Assembly (NCBI GenBank): GCA_032622095.1
Contig: CP136065.1
Span: 248,061,474 to 248,125,473, forward strand
Direction of reading: 5' to 3'
DNA from: Siphonodentalium dalli
Taxonomy: Eukaryota > Mollusca > Scaphopoda > Gadilida > Siphonodentaliidae
DNA length: 64,000 bases
Both the position numbers and the translations under genes were made by a program. Under the pieces are notes generated by a model, which saw only the letters and a list, made by a program, of their open reading frames with translations, was not told where the DNA came from and made no database searches. Below are positions 1 to 13,300 of this stretch, piece by piece (the stretch's first letter is position 1; each line of letters opens with the position of its first letter).

Positions 1-347
1 CTATATAAAATGTATTTTAGGAAGACAGACCTGGACAGACCGACTGAAGGTTAATATCATTTATCATTAATTTATATTTATTTCAATTTGATTGGTGTTG
101 TATCATTCATAACAGACAAGCTAACTTTTGTGACAGTCACTTGATGTACTTATTTATGAAAATTACCGAAATGTAATCGTCCTATGTATCATTCACTGTA
201 GCTTGCCGAATGAAGTCATCACTTGATAGCGGTTTGCTACCTATCAGCCGATTGGTGTCAGAATTTGGGTCAACCAGGTGTTGCTTTCCGTGTATTGTTT
301 TATTTGTTGTGCTATCAAAAGTGAGAATACTGCATAATTTAGCAACT
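1..347. other. Intergenic, no recognised gene
   Basis: AT-rich DNA downstream of the RPSA 3' end. Short ORFs are present in both strands but none has recognisable domains, splice signals or compositional support. I see nothing to annotate here beyond the flank of the transposon that follows. Confidence 0.5.
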
Positions 348-377
348 TTAACCCTTTATGCAACAGAACGGCCCTGT

Positions 378-446
378 GCCAATGCATTCTCTTATATATG
401 CGAGTTGACCATAGGTCGCCTCGCATATATAAGAGAATGCATTGGC
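378..446. repeat. Hairpin 1 inside piggyBac-type MITE
   Basis: Inverted arms GCCAATGCATTCTCTTATAT and its reverse complement flank a short loop holding GACCATAGGTC, itself a small palindrome. Part of the nested foldback structure of the surrounding MITE. Confidence 0.8.
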
Positions 447-522
447 TTAACACATAAATTATAAAATTGTTAAAGAATGTAAGAAAAAATGGTAAAAAGT
501 GTTAAAAAAAGATTTTTTTTAG

Positions 523-591
523 GCCAATGCATTCTCTTATATATGCGAGGCGACCTATGGTCGACTCGCATATATAAGAGAACGGATTGGC
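523..591. repeat. Hairpin 2 inside piggyBac-type MITE
   Basis: Second copy of the same hairpin with loop GACCTATGGTC. The right arm carries a mismatch (AACGGATTGGC where AATGCATTGGC would be symmetrical). That right arm, followed by ACAGGGC, mirrors the left flank of hairpin 1. Confidence 0.8.
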
Positions 592-789
592 ACAGGGCAT
601 AACTGTAACTATCACAATGTGGTCAAGGAGCCGGTTCCAATGATATCCATATTTGTATGGTTCTATTGAGACAGACCGAAGATAATTTAGGCTGTTGCAG
701 CTTTATTTGGCCGGTTTGTTGGGTAAAGGGTTAAGCATTAATAAGGTTCATATAATAAAAGAAAACCTCCAGTTTTTGTTTGAATACCT

Positions 790-860
790 GAAACATCTCA
801 TTTGTGTCTGGAAAGAAATATCAATTCAATATTTCTTTCCAGACACTCATGAGATATTTC
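790..860. repeat. Palindromic hairpin, ~71 bp
   Basis: Arms containing TGTCTGGAAAGAAATAT and its reverse complement meet near 825. The outer arms (GAAACATCTCA and TGAGATATTTC) pair imperfectly. It lies just downstream of the RPSA polyadenylation signals and carries no ORF. A foldback element relic is the likely origin. Confidence 0.6.
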
Positions 861-927
861 GGTAACTGAAGGTAATTATATTGAGATAATTAGTCATGGG
901 TGTCATACAAAACAAGGAAGGAAGTGT

Positions 928-941
928 TTTATTTGTTTATT
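928..941 (-). promoter_or_regulatory. RPSA polyadenylation signals
   Basis: Two AATAAA hexamers on the minus strand (plus-strand TTTATT at 928-933 and 936-941), about 57-70 bases after the RPSA stop codon. This would give the short 3' UTR usual for ribosomal protein mRNAs. Confidence 0.55.
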
Positions 942-997
942 TCAGACTTTCTAATGACAACAGTATGTTGTGCCTTATGTCTCGTGTGGGAGCATAT

Positions 998-1327
998 TTA
1001 GCTTCCCCAGTCTTCGTTGGCACCGCCGCCACCCCAGCTTGGAGTGGTGCTGGGGTTAGGTGGCACCACAGTTGTCGATGTGGCCGACCAGTCCTCAGTT
1101 GTAGCTGCTGCCCAGTCCTCTGTGGTTCCGGTGGCAACAACAGGAGCTGCGGTGGCTGCTCCAAAGCTCTGCATGGAGACGGGTCCAACTTGGTGCTGTC
1201 CGTCAGTTGCCCAGTCCTTCACACCGCTGCTCACCGCTGGAGTGACGTCATCGGCTCCCCAGTTATCTGGGGCCTCATCCTTCACTGGAGCCTTCTCTGG
1301 TGCAGCGGCTTGGTCCTCCTTTTCAGC
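998..1327 (-). CDS. RPSA: RPSA coding exon 5 (C-terminal tail)
   Basis: Follows acceptor TTTTTATCAG and starts [13 protein letters not shown]. It encodes a Glu/Ala/Thr/Trp-rich tail with two TEDW motifs and a terminal NEDWGS, then TAA at 1000-998. The tail is GC-rich compared with its surroundings, so the opposite strand shows open frames that are only shadows. Confidence 0.93.
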   Translation of the reverse strand, partial: AEKEDQAAAPEKAPVKDEAPDNWGADDVTPAVSSGVKDWATDGQHQVGPVSMQSFGAATAAPVVATGTTEDWAAATTEDWSATSTTVVPPNPSTTPSWGGGGANEDWGS

Positions 1328-4300
1328 CTGATAAAAAGAAAACATTAGGCCATAGTAAAAACATATCCTGATAAAAAACAAAACAATAGGCCATAGTAAA
1401 AAATATAATCTTGACATTAATCTTGAAAATATTAAGCCACGGTTAAAATACAACTTGTGAAGTGGCTTGTTCCTTCTCGGTCTGATAACAAGAGCATCGC
1501 TAGGGTGTGGCAAAATACAAAGGACCATAACTGTGGTGAAAATAGGCAGGTGGAACCCAAATTATCCACAAACCAAAAGCGGATGGGACGGACAGGACAG
1601 ACCAATAACATAAGGCCATTCAAAACTCGTAGATTTTTATTTTTGACCAGAATTGATCTTTTTATCGCGGATGCAAAAAATTGTATTACAGACTTTCATA
1701 GAAAACCAATGAAATTTAGCAACAATGGCAGAAAAAACACAAGAGAAACCTATAAAATAGATTTTACAGTCAAAGATGAGCAATTTAATAACTTGTGAAT
1801 AACTAGGGTTGATTAAATGGCCAAAAGAGATGCGATACCCTGCCAAAATCGAAAATAGATGGTCATTAGAAGATTAAATGTCACTGTCCCACTGTCGTCG
1901 GTGGGAAATTCCAGATAGTTTTACTTTCAAATCTTGGCGTGTTTGGGTGGCAAAACGAAACATTCAAGGAAAGCTGTTCATAGGTTGATATACATGTTAC
2001 ATGGAAACCAATAAATTTTGCGAAAAAGGAACAATTTTCCATTTTTTTTCTGAGAGAGAAATTTACTGCGGGAGGCTTCAATTTTGTTATAACTTCACTT
2101 CGTTCCGTTTTACTAGGTTTCGAATTACGCGAAATTGGAATAACCAAACCCACAAATTTTCGCATCGATGAGGAAAACATGCTGCTTTCGGTTGAGATAT
2201 ACCAAATAAAAATTAAGAACATGCTCAATGGTTTTCATGATAGATGGTCCGACACTGGGCCAAATGTTCAGCCTTAATTCAGTATGATTGGCTTGGGCAA
2301 TCCACTATGGCATTCCTTTATCGTGGCCCAGTTTGCTTCAGCAAATGGCTTCGGCATTGCCGATTGCCATAGCAAATTATGAGGACTGAATATTCAACAA
2401 AATAGCAGGGAGTTGGCCATTACATTACATATCTATAGTATTTCAATTTAGGCTCCTCGTGCAGGATTGTAGTAGTCATTCATCCCTGATTGGGGAAAAA
2501 ACAAAGCATAAAATCCTCCCTCCCACACCATGCACTGATCAAAAAAACATTTGCATAAAAAATTAAGACTGACCTCCTCTGGATCTCTGTAGAAGTAGAG
2601 ATCAACCATGACGTCCCATGGATGATCACGGCTGATCGTTCCACGCAGTCTCAAAACCTCTCGGGACAGCATCCACCACATCAAACCGATCGAATGTACT
2701 CCCTACAAACAAACAATTTACTCCATTAAGCTTTGAACTTATGGTAGACAGGTCAGGGCTACAACAGGACCAACCATTGCAGGCCTCAAAATACGGTGCT
2801 GGACATTTGCAGAATGAGGTCCCCAGAAGGTGAATTTAGTGATGCTAACCGGCAGTGAGCTGGTCACCAAAATCATCCTCTGGGGATCTCATCTGCTATG
2901 GGAGACCTAGACACAGATTTAAGTTCCCAGATGGTGAAAGAAACTAAGAAAACTTGTTAATTTGATATAAAGATAATTTCCAAATAAGATGAGGCCTAAG
3001 CAGAATGAGATCCACCTAAGGTGAATTTAGTAATACTAGCCCGAAAAAAATAGTGTCGGTAGGTAGTCTTGAAATTTAATTTTTTATATAAATTTTTTTT
3101 ATTTCGTGTGCATATTATTTTACTCTGCAAGATTTATATAAAACTACTTTTGATTATTTTGGAATAAATTTTAAAGACATATTATGGACTTATTCCGGAG
3201 TGTGAAACTGATAAAGTAGTACTCAGGCGCCATGCCAACTGTGGGGATGTAGCATTCTACTAACATCGCCGAAAATCTCAAAGAAATCGACCATACCACT
3301 TGATAGAAATCATCGTCTGAACTACGCTTAATTGAAAATATTTACATCTGGATTCCGGATGCAACAATCGGAGATAAACTAACGCAAATTAGTTCACCAT
3401 CGAGAGTCACTGCATTTAATTAATATATAAGAATGGCGGTGTGTGCTGTAAATTTGGATTAATATTCGTAAATAACTACTTTGGGCAAGATTAGTCAGTA
3501 TATCTATTTGATCACCCAACGGAAGTGTTTCACATCACTTTAATATTACACAATACTTTCACTTAGAAATCAACCTACTCTGAGATGCTTAAATGAGTTT
3601 TTTGTTTTTTTATGAAATTTTGAGAAAAAATTAAATAGATTTACTTTGAAAACCATGAAAAAAACTTTAGGGTATGGGGTCTAAAATAGGGTCGGTAGGG
3701 AAACCCAAACCAGAAATTTTTTTTTCTTTGCAAGAATTTAATAAGAAATTACCTTGTTGCTGCATGGAATGGCAACATCGACATGTTGAAGCGGCGAGTC
3801 TGTGTTACACAGGGCGATAACTGGGATGTTAACATAGGATGCCTCAGTAACGGGCTGATGGTCCGTGCGGGGATCGGTTACCACCAACAGTCGTGGTTCT
3901 CTGAATGCAGCCTGTCAAAAAAGTATAATCATGATAGTAAAACAATGTTCTCAGGATGTATTATAATCAAAATAGTAAAAAAAATAGTAAAACAATGTTC
4001 TCACAATGTCGTATATATATGGCATGTTCCTGTACATAGACCCAGTCGGTGTATTGAAGAGGAGATGGCTGTATATCAAGTTTGTGTTTGGTAAATCACT
4101 TTCCCCATGTTTACTGGTCATTTATTCAACAAAACATCGTCATATTTAAAACAGTTTATTAAGAAAAACAAGCACCTGATTTCTATTTAGACAAATCGGA
4201 AATGCCGATGTTGAAACCCGAGTACCGATTGTCATCAGATGGGCCGATTCCGATTGTCGTTCCCGATTATCGGCTCATCACTAGAAGATTTAAACGAAAA

Positions 4301-7300
4301 CGATGTATTATTTATTTTCCGTGGGCACCGCCATTTTACGAAATGCGTCCGGACGTCGAGTCATTAGAAACGGGGCCTATTATAAAGCGACGAACTGAGA
4401 CAAACGGCGTCGGCAGCTATTTTATTTTATTTTAGGAAAAAAACAAGAGGTGGCATCAGAGATGCTGTGTCTCGTTTTCGGTGGCTACTGCCAATTGGTG
4501 TGCATCAGTATCGGTAGACTAATTAATAGGTAAAATAGAAAAATGACTAATTAAGGGCCATAACTCAATCAAATTTTATCGGGCCAGGCTGGTTTTCGAA
4601 CTCGTCCGAAATATTCTTGGCAAGTATGTCTATTCCAAATTTTAAACAAATCAGAGGACGTTTGTTGAAGTTATCGCGCTAACAGGCTAAAAATTCACGA
4701 AAAATGACGAATTAAGGACCATAACTCTATCAAATTTTATCGGACCGGGCCGGTTTTCTAACTCGTCCGAGGTATTCTTGGGAGACACCTATATATCAAA
4801 ATTTCAATCAAATAGGATGATGTTTGTTAAATTATCGCGCTAACGAGCTGAAAATTTGTGAAAAAATGACTAATTAAGGGCCATAACCTAGCCTGGATAT
4901 AAGAGGTCGGACACGGTCATTGACCGAGCCAAATACACCGATGACCGGCGCCGCCTTATTATCGTCCGTCAGTTTGTCCGGCGCCCATTATCTTCACAAA
5001 AAATATATAATTAAGGGGAAAACAACAAGTACATGAAGATGTATTATCTGCGGCAAAGACATTCAATTACCACTACTGTGCACTAAATATCAAATCCCCA
5101 CACCAATACAACGCGTTTTACCGAAAACATGTTAATGATCCGTTCCGTATACAGGACCTATAAATGTAATTTTAATGCAACCTCTAACCTAAATTGTCCG
5201 CGATTGATCGCAAACTGCGAATTATCGCTGCCTTCACGTCCGCACTATTTACGACTTTCTATTTTTAGAACGTGAAAAACCCAGAAAAAAATGGCTGCCA
5301 CTGCTGGCCACTGGGGGGAAACTCCAACCAAGAAATACACTTTGTCGTGTTTTTCTCGTTTGACGTAAGATACACGGAGATGTCACAAGTTAAATCAGCA
5401 CAAGTGTAATATATTCCACAAGTTAAGGGTGTTAGTTGGAGATTTAGCGGAAGAAATTCCGAAAAAATTCATACCGGGTAGTTTTTAAATCGCCGCGTTT
5501 TGAAACATATGCTCGTGTTTACTTGGGGGAAGCACGGCGTAGGATTTTTTCTGCGGACTAATAATGTAATAGTATTTTTGAAACTGGAAAAGAATTCAGC
5601 AGAGACATACTGTAAATGACAGCCTTGTCTGACTTTGCACCCCTGTCATATTATGACATGATAATATGAGCTTCAGCTAAAAGTGATGTAAAACACCATA
5701 ATTCATAACATGGTACATCAATGAATCTAATTTGTGCATTGGAATGGGATAAAAAACAACTAATTGCTGCTATTTATTGATACCAGGTAAATGACACACA
5801 CTTTTCAAATGTCAGACGCCGAATCTTTGGTGCCTGTCATTTTGTCAGACACTCAAAAAATAATTATAACCAGGCTTGGCCATAACTCTATCAAATTTTA
5901 TCGGACCTGGCCGGTTTTCGAACTCAACCGAGATATTCTTGGGAGACACCTATATACCAAATTTCAATCAAATCGGATAACGTTTGTTGAAGTTATCGCG
6001 CTAACGAGCTGACAATTCGTGAAAAATGACTAATTAAGGGCCATAACTATCAAATTTTATCGGACTAGGCCGGTTTTCGAACTCGTCCGAGATATTCTTG
6101 GGAGACACTTATATCCCAAATTTCAATCGAATCAGATAACGTTTGTTGAAGTTGTTGCGCTAACGAGCCTAAAATCAGTGAAAAATAACTCTAATAAATG
6201 TGCGGACGAACCCGATTTTTTGTCTGCAGCTTACGTGCATGGATATGTACAGTCTGGAGTAAACTACATACCCACATATAAAAAATAGTGGGTCTGACGA
6301 CCTTTCGTTCAGTTTTCATTTCCCAAACCCGGGATTCCTTGTAATTACCGCCAATCAAAACTTAGCTCCAAGAAATGTGTGCCCCAATAAAAAACTAGTA
6401 ACATGTCACGTGCTCTCGGTGTGGAAATTCCAAAGGTGTGGCTAAATGTTGTTAAAATAGTATCCATGACGTCATGTTATACCGGAAGAGAAATTCACAA
6501 ATCGACAAATAAAGTAGATTGTTGACGAGCGGTCGAAAGTTTAAAATCAAGAATCACCGGAATTTGGATTGCAGGCAACTGTAATTATGGTACAACTGGC
6601 CAATCTTTGGAGCTAATAATACGGCTGTGTAAGGTCGGGAGGGTTTCGGTGGGGTTGGTGGTATAATTGTGGTGTTCTTCGCTCGTTTTGGCTGCGGTGG
6701 TACTACTGTCGGTACTGGGGAACTGATAGATCGTTTTGTTATGTCATTTAACTTTTTTTTAGTTCTGTAGTTGTTTTAGCAGATAATCCCGACATTCATG
6801 TATTTTTGATTCGTGGCCGTTGATTTGTGTTATTTTTTGACAACATGGGCGACAAATCGCCTGGCCAATCTAAAAAATAATTCGTTCTGAGTCCAAGAGA
6901 TCCACATAAAGTGACATTTTTTATAATTTCAAGAAGATCTGTCTTAGTTATTGTACATATTATTTTGGATCCCGGAAGCTAGCTGCTTCCCTTTATTGTC
7001 AGTAAAACAACCGCCGAACGAAAAGTCACAAACCCTGCAACTATTAATTCCGATTCTTAGAATCGGCTTCACATGGTTGAAGCGGCCATGACGGCTAGGG
7101 ATGGGACGATTCATCGATGCACCGATGTATCGCGATACACTCCTTGACGATAATCGTATCGATACAGGAGCAGCAGTATCGCGGGATCGCGATACCTAAT
7201 TACTAGTGGTGTCGTTAAGGTAGTTATCAAAACTTATACCTAAATATGTGTCAATCAGTTAGTTTTATTAATGATACAAACAAAATACTCAAAAGATATT

Positions 7301-10300
7301 TAATGTAAGTGGAGTAACCGTCTATAGATACCATAATATGCACGATGAAACGCCATGCAGTCCCATTTTACAGCTATCGCGGCTCGCCGGCCATTCTTAT
7401 TTGACATGAATAAATCAGATATTATCAAACCAATGGAAATCATTGATACAAGGCCCACTGATGACGGCTGACAGTTTAATAGCATAACCTGCTATGATGT
7501 ACATAGTAAGTTAGTAACTGTTCACCCAAAACGAAACCCAGGACAGGTTTGGTCTCAGTTATGATGTTCAGTATAGAGCTGTGCATTTGTACAAAAAGGC
7601 GCACATTACAGTAAGTTCATAGTAAACGGGAATATGTCAGGGATTTGGGAAGCATAAAACACTGCATTATTAATATTTCTGCGTCATAATTAGGTCAGCG
7701 AGGAACCTTCACCTTGGGTCTTCGGCTGCACCTGCCCTTGGTCTCTCCACTCAATTCATAGTCCCTATCAATACTCTCTTAGTAATAACTAGTTCTGCCA
7801 ATCCAGATTTTCAGTTAAGTGCAGAGAACCACTGCAGATTGGAATTAAGTGGAATAAAAACACTTAAAACACAGAGCGATTACTGTTGCCAACATGACTT
7901 ATATTTAAATCAATCCCGTCGGTGACCCCAATCACCAACGCGACGAAATTTTTGTACCACGTGTTGCGTTCTAAAAATAGATTGCCTATAGTGGATTCGT
8001 ATAGATGACGAAATATGAGGGAGACAGAGAAGAATGTTTGATCGAAAGCATTTGAATTACGTCACAAAACTTGTTGCTGGTTCTGGCTGGTTAATAAATA
8101 GTTGTCACCTGAATGGAATAAAATTTAAACATAAGTTCTTTAGTTCAAATTAAACGATCACGCATAGATGGGTTCATGTTTGTTGTGTGTCTTAAACTGT
8201 TAATCGGGCGTCGCTCGGCACGATCGAAGGGCATACAAATAAATAGCACCAACAGGGCCTTTTTTGTCGAAGTGTTCACCCAAGTAAAATGAAGGCACAT
8301 GGTTCACCTGACCGAGAACAAAAAGCGGTCGCTTACATTAATTATAACAACATGGTAGCCGAGTCAAAATTGCCACATTCCGACACATTATTGAATATGG
8401 AGGCCGATAATTTGACTATCAAGTCGATTCGAGTGAAAAATAAACATACACAAAAAAAAACGTAACGTCAGTTGTGTTATATAACTTATATGCATAATAT
8501 ATTGTTAATGAACTTAATGTTTAGTATCAAATCAATGAAATATTATTATTAAATTCTTAATACTATTAGTATTCAATTTTGTTGATATTTATTCAGCAAC
8601 ATATTACTGTTTATCAAAAGGAAATCATCTTAAACAAAAGTTACATGACTAAAAAAAATATCGCGATACGTATCGTATCGCGAATTGAATATCGCGATAC
8701 GTATCGTATCACGAAATTAGCGTATCGTCCCATCCCTAATGACGGCACTGGCACGTGACCATGTTTACGCCTGTCAATCACAACTAATTTCAGATTTATA
8801 TTTAGTGTGGTGTGACCTAATTTGGGGGAAGCCCACAACCGTTCAGAAATGAAAAGTTGATGGGAATGCAATAGACTCAGTATCAGTATGAATCTGAGTG
8901 TATGTTTACATAGACTGGGATATGTACTCACACCAAATTTTTTTAATCCGTCAATAAACGGTTGAGTTATAAGCAAAACACGTCGCACGCCCACCGTCCC
9001 TCATCAAACTATAAGTCGAGTTTTGGAAAAAAACTCTACTAAAAATATATATTTATTTTTTTTGGTGCGGGAGGTTTTAATAGGTGCGGGCGGGTTAGGG
9101 GAAAACAAAGGTATTTTTTTAGGCCTAATGGTGGATATCAAGCAATAGCTTATAGTACCATCTTCTCATCTTGATTGCAGTTATTGACTCAAATTTCTAA
9201 GATTACCTGGATCTGATTGGTGAATGTTCCAGGAGTGAATCTGCCAGCAATGGGTGTGGCTCCTGTAGCCGAGGCGAACTTCAGCACAGCTCTCTGGCCG
9301 TAGGGACGAGCAGAAATGACGCACACATCAGCCGGGTTCTCCACAGCAGCGATGGCTCTGGCGGCCAGTAAAAGTTTCTCCCACGTCTTCCTTAGGTTGA
9401 TGATGAAAACACCTGAAATAGAAAAATTGGATTGAAATTCATTTGAGTTAAAAGAGTTGGACAACTCTTGCGGGAGTTAAATAAAATCCATGGGGAAATC
9501 AGGAGAATCAGAATTTATTCTGACCTTTGGTTCCAAATCGCAAAAATACACCATCCAGAATTCTGCACAATGCATTGATTTGCATAAACGACTAGAGGCC
9601 GATCATGATTTGCAGATGTTTTATCAAGTCATATGATATATCTTATGTACTATCAAGCAGGTCAAGTTACCAATTTTGAATGGGGATTTCCATGTAAATC
9701 TCCGCAGCAAAAGTCATCTATGAAACAGATGTCTGGAAACTAAAGCAGCCATGTCATAGAACAAACTTAACATTTAACTGGAAGGGGTGTAACGATACGG
9801 GGTATGGGGTGTATCGATGTTTATCGCGATACAGAGGTCACGATACGTATCGCGATTTTACTTACCTAATATTATAGTGATATTGCCGAGTCTTCGTACG
9901 GACTGTATATACACGGATATATAGCGATAACGACGAGTGGGTATGTGCTTGCATGGCTATAGGTAGGCCTACATGAACTCGCTAAAATATGTGTACTAAG
10001 ATGTTCGTCTAAAATGTTTGTTGTTGCAACTTGTATTGTATTGTCTAAGAAGAAAAAAAACTAATTAAAACCTGGTCGATGTATCGAATATCATTGATAT
10101 CCTATCGGCCCGGAAGCATAAAGATTCCGACATTGAACCCATTGTTGCACTGCGTTATCTGAACAAAATTAATTAGAGATTACAAACACTACCTGTTGAC
10201 CAATGAGGAATGTCCTCTCCGAAAATCTGTCAATGTCACGAGATTGACAGTTAAATGGGAGGGGCTTTATATTAATAACTCATGTCAAGTTGTCAACTTT

Positions 10301-13300
10301 ATAACGAGAATTGGGGGGATTCATTGGCTGTTGACAAGTTTATTCCGGGAAGTTTAACAATTGCTCAGCAACCCACACAGGCCAGTGCACTGAGTGCAGT
10401 GTCCAGTGTTGACGTGACATGGGGAAAGACATACATGTAGATTGATATGATATAAGTTGAGACTACAGCAGTTGTATCACTCTGGTTAACAGTGAAATAA
10501 AATTGCAGCAATATCAGTAAGACAGGCATCAAAGGTTTGCAGACGGTTGTAAACGACATGTCATTGACAAAGTACCGTAGGTCACTTGCTGCATGACGTG
10601 TACTATTGAAATAGGTCATTAAAATTGAGGTCACTCAGGTCAGGTCTGATCACATCATCAGTGGACCACTAGCGACTGATTTATTAATACAATGTGTTTC
10701 AAGAAGTTGGCATCATATTGTCCACACATGCAAATTGATACAATGCGGTCTGTTGGCCTCACGGTTATCTGTGATCAATAGGGAATGCTTTTCACTTTTA
10801 TTACTTTATTGTGGGGGATTACCTCAATTTTGTGTTAGATACTGATTCAGCATTGACCTGATGCAATTTGTGTATCGAGATACGTATCGTTTGAACGCCC
10901 GTATCGTCAGTGCTGTATCGCGGTCGCATCGATACATCGATGTATCGTTACACCCCTATTAACTGGTGGATTTTTTTTTCTGGAATTGCAACACTTGTCA
11001 GACCTAGTTTTGAGAACTCAATATAACTAGAAAATAAATATATCAACTTTCTGAAGGAACAAATTCCAAGCCGACCCGCCTGATAAATATGCATTGTTTT
11101 CAATACCGCATAAACTTTAAAGTCACACCCAGAAATATTTTCAAATCTAACTGTTGCTGCGGAGGTTAGCATGGAAAAGCCCATTCAAAATTGGTCACTT
11201 GATCTCCTTAATCTGCAAGATGGAGCCAAGAATAATTTTGATTTATTTTGTACAAACTGTATAAATAAACAATTAACTTTAAGAGCTTGAATTTTTTTTT
11301 AATGAAAGCATTTCATTGAAAATTGAGTGAACGCAATTTTAGGGTAAAATCTGGTAAAGATCTCAGATTGGGCGCTACATAACAGATAGAAGATAGAAAT
11401 AGCTAATGAGATATTGGGCGAAGTTAGAAATGAGTGGGCAGCAATTTAGGACAGTTGTTAAAAATGGGAACGGGATTGGAGATAGGCGGGACAGCGCAGA
11501 TAGAAACGGAAACAATCACGCGAAAGGAAATGATTACGATGTGGCTACTGGCTATAATATGTATATTAGTGAGTTAGATTTTATAACTGAGTTAGTATAC
11601 ATACTAGTATGTAGTATATGTAGCACTGTCACATTTATTATAAAACACATTTTTTTCTTCGGCCCTATTAGGCCAAAACGAAGAATACCTGTGTTTAGGG
11701 TAACCCGCCCGCCCCTACTCAAAATCTGCCGCCAAATTCCATTTAATCGTTTTTCAAAAATTTCCTCAGACTTCATTTTATTTTTTTGTAATTAGGATTT
11801 CGCGACTACGGAATTAGCTTAAACAAGTAAACCATTTCCTTGCAAATATCGTCAATTCACGAAAAACGGAAGTGCCGCCATTGTTGTTGTAGTATGTTCG
11901 TATTCCCTCGTCATTGTTCGGCAAACCTCGCCGATTTCTCGAAAGCGGAAACCAGAAAACACGCGATACTTGTGCCGGAATAATTTATGTATTAACTAGT
12001 AAATAGAAAGTAACCCGGATATTTTGCCGATTGCACATGGCGATTGAATATGGCGGAAACACTTCCGTGTGCGGATAGATCCTGAGTTTTAGCTATTAAA
12101 CTTCACAAATGCGTTCATATGAATCAGAATAGAAACATCATGGCGCCTGTCAACTATAGCACAGACATGTTGTCATGCGTGAACCGGTACCACACGGATT
12201 CTGAACTGACAGAAAAGGACATAGTAATAAAATGTCGGATTAAAAATAATTCTGACACTTTTGAAATAGACCCAAAGCTCAAAATTCCATTATTATAGTT
12301 TATCCACCTCTCACCGCATCCACCCTGAAAATTATAAGCCTGACGTAACATGAGTCTGTATGTACACATGCAGTAGGAGTGGTATGTGCCTGGTAGAACT
12401 TATTTTTTTCCTAGTAGAACTATTTCTCATTAAATATTCATTAGGCAAAAACAAAATATACATACATGTATGTGTGTTTGGGGTCTCCCTACCTACCCTA
12501 TCTTAAAGGTGCCTACCCTAAACTTTTTATTGGGCCTCCAGTAGATTTACATCCCCTCTATGCCCAGATATTGAGATTTTGTTAAGTAAAATTATAAAAA
12601 TTAATATATTTTGACACTCTAGTGGATTATATAAATAAACTTTACATTGATACACATTGAATTTTATCATCCTAAGTATTTTGAGATCAAAAACAATTTC
12701 AATGTCCATAGTATTTCAGAATAATAAAAAAATTATAATAAAAAATCTACCTACCTACCCCAATTCTCAGAGGGTGGTACCCCAAACACAGGTATAATTT
12801 TGTTTGGCCTTAGTTCTACAGAAAGCCGGACCTGATGAATCAACATCTTCTGTGTCGCAATGATCCGAATGCAACAGTCATAGGGTAATCAATGCACATA
12901 TATTGTTCTTGGTGCTTACTTTGTTTTACAGGTGTTAATGCCACCACCGCTTTACATATTGATTATGTTATGTACGTCACGTTGGCGTTGCCGCATGTAT
13001 GTGTCATTTCCAATGGAGGAACTCTTGTTAAATTCACCTTCTGAGTTGAATATTTCGCAAAAATTCTTAGTATTCGAGTCGGTGGATAAACAAAATACCA
13101 TACGTGTCTTGTGTGGGAAATTGAAAAGTAATATGTCCACTCGTAGGATTTGGCCTGTAATATCCGAGCTTCAGCGTGAACATAAACCGTTTAATTTCCA
13201 ACACTAGACACTAATTCTATATATAATATCATTTAATCGGGGATTAATCCGGGGCCTTTTTGGGGCCGAATTTCGGCCCCATTCCCAATGCCAGATACCC

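Larger units (their letters stand above)
352..730. mobile_element. piggyBac-type MITE, 379 bp
   Basis: The element starts CCCTTTATGCAACAG and ends in the imperfect reverse complement (TGTTGGGTAAAGGG), and it is flanked on both sides by TTAA (348-351 and 731-734). TTAA target duplication plus CCCTTT-type ends is the hallmark of the piggyBac superfamily. It has no coding capacity, so it is non-autonomous. Inside are two ~69-bp near-perfect hairpins (378-446 and 523-591), and the outer arms of the two also pair with each other around GCCCTGTGCCAAT, giving a nested foldback. A partial relative lies at 52005-52200. Confidence 0.75.

Noticed and set aside
896-1348. 150-codon plus-strand ORF opposite the RPSA tail
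   Set aside because: Antisense shadow of the GC-rich last RPSA exon, which is supported by protein family identity and splice sites.
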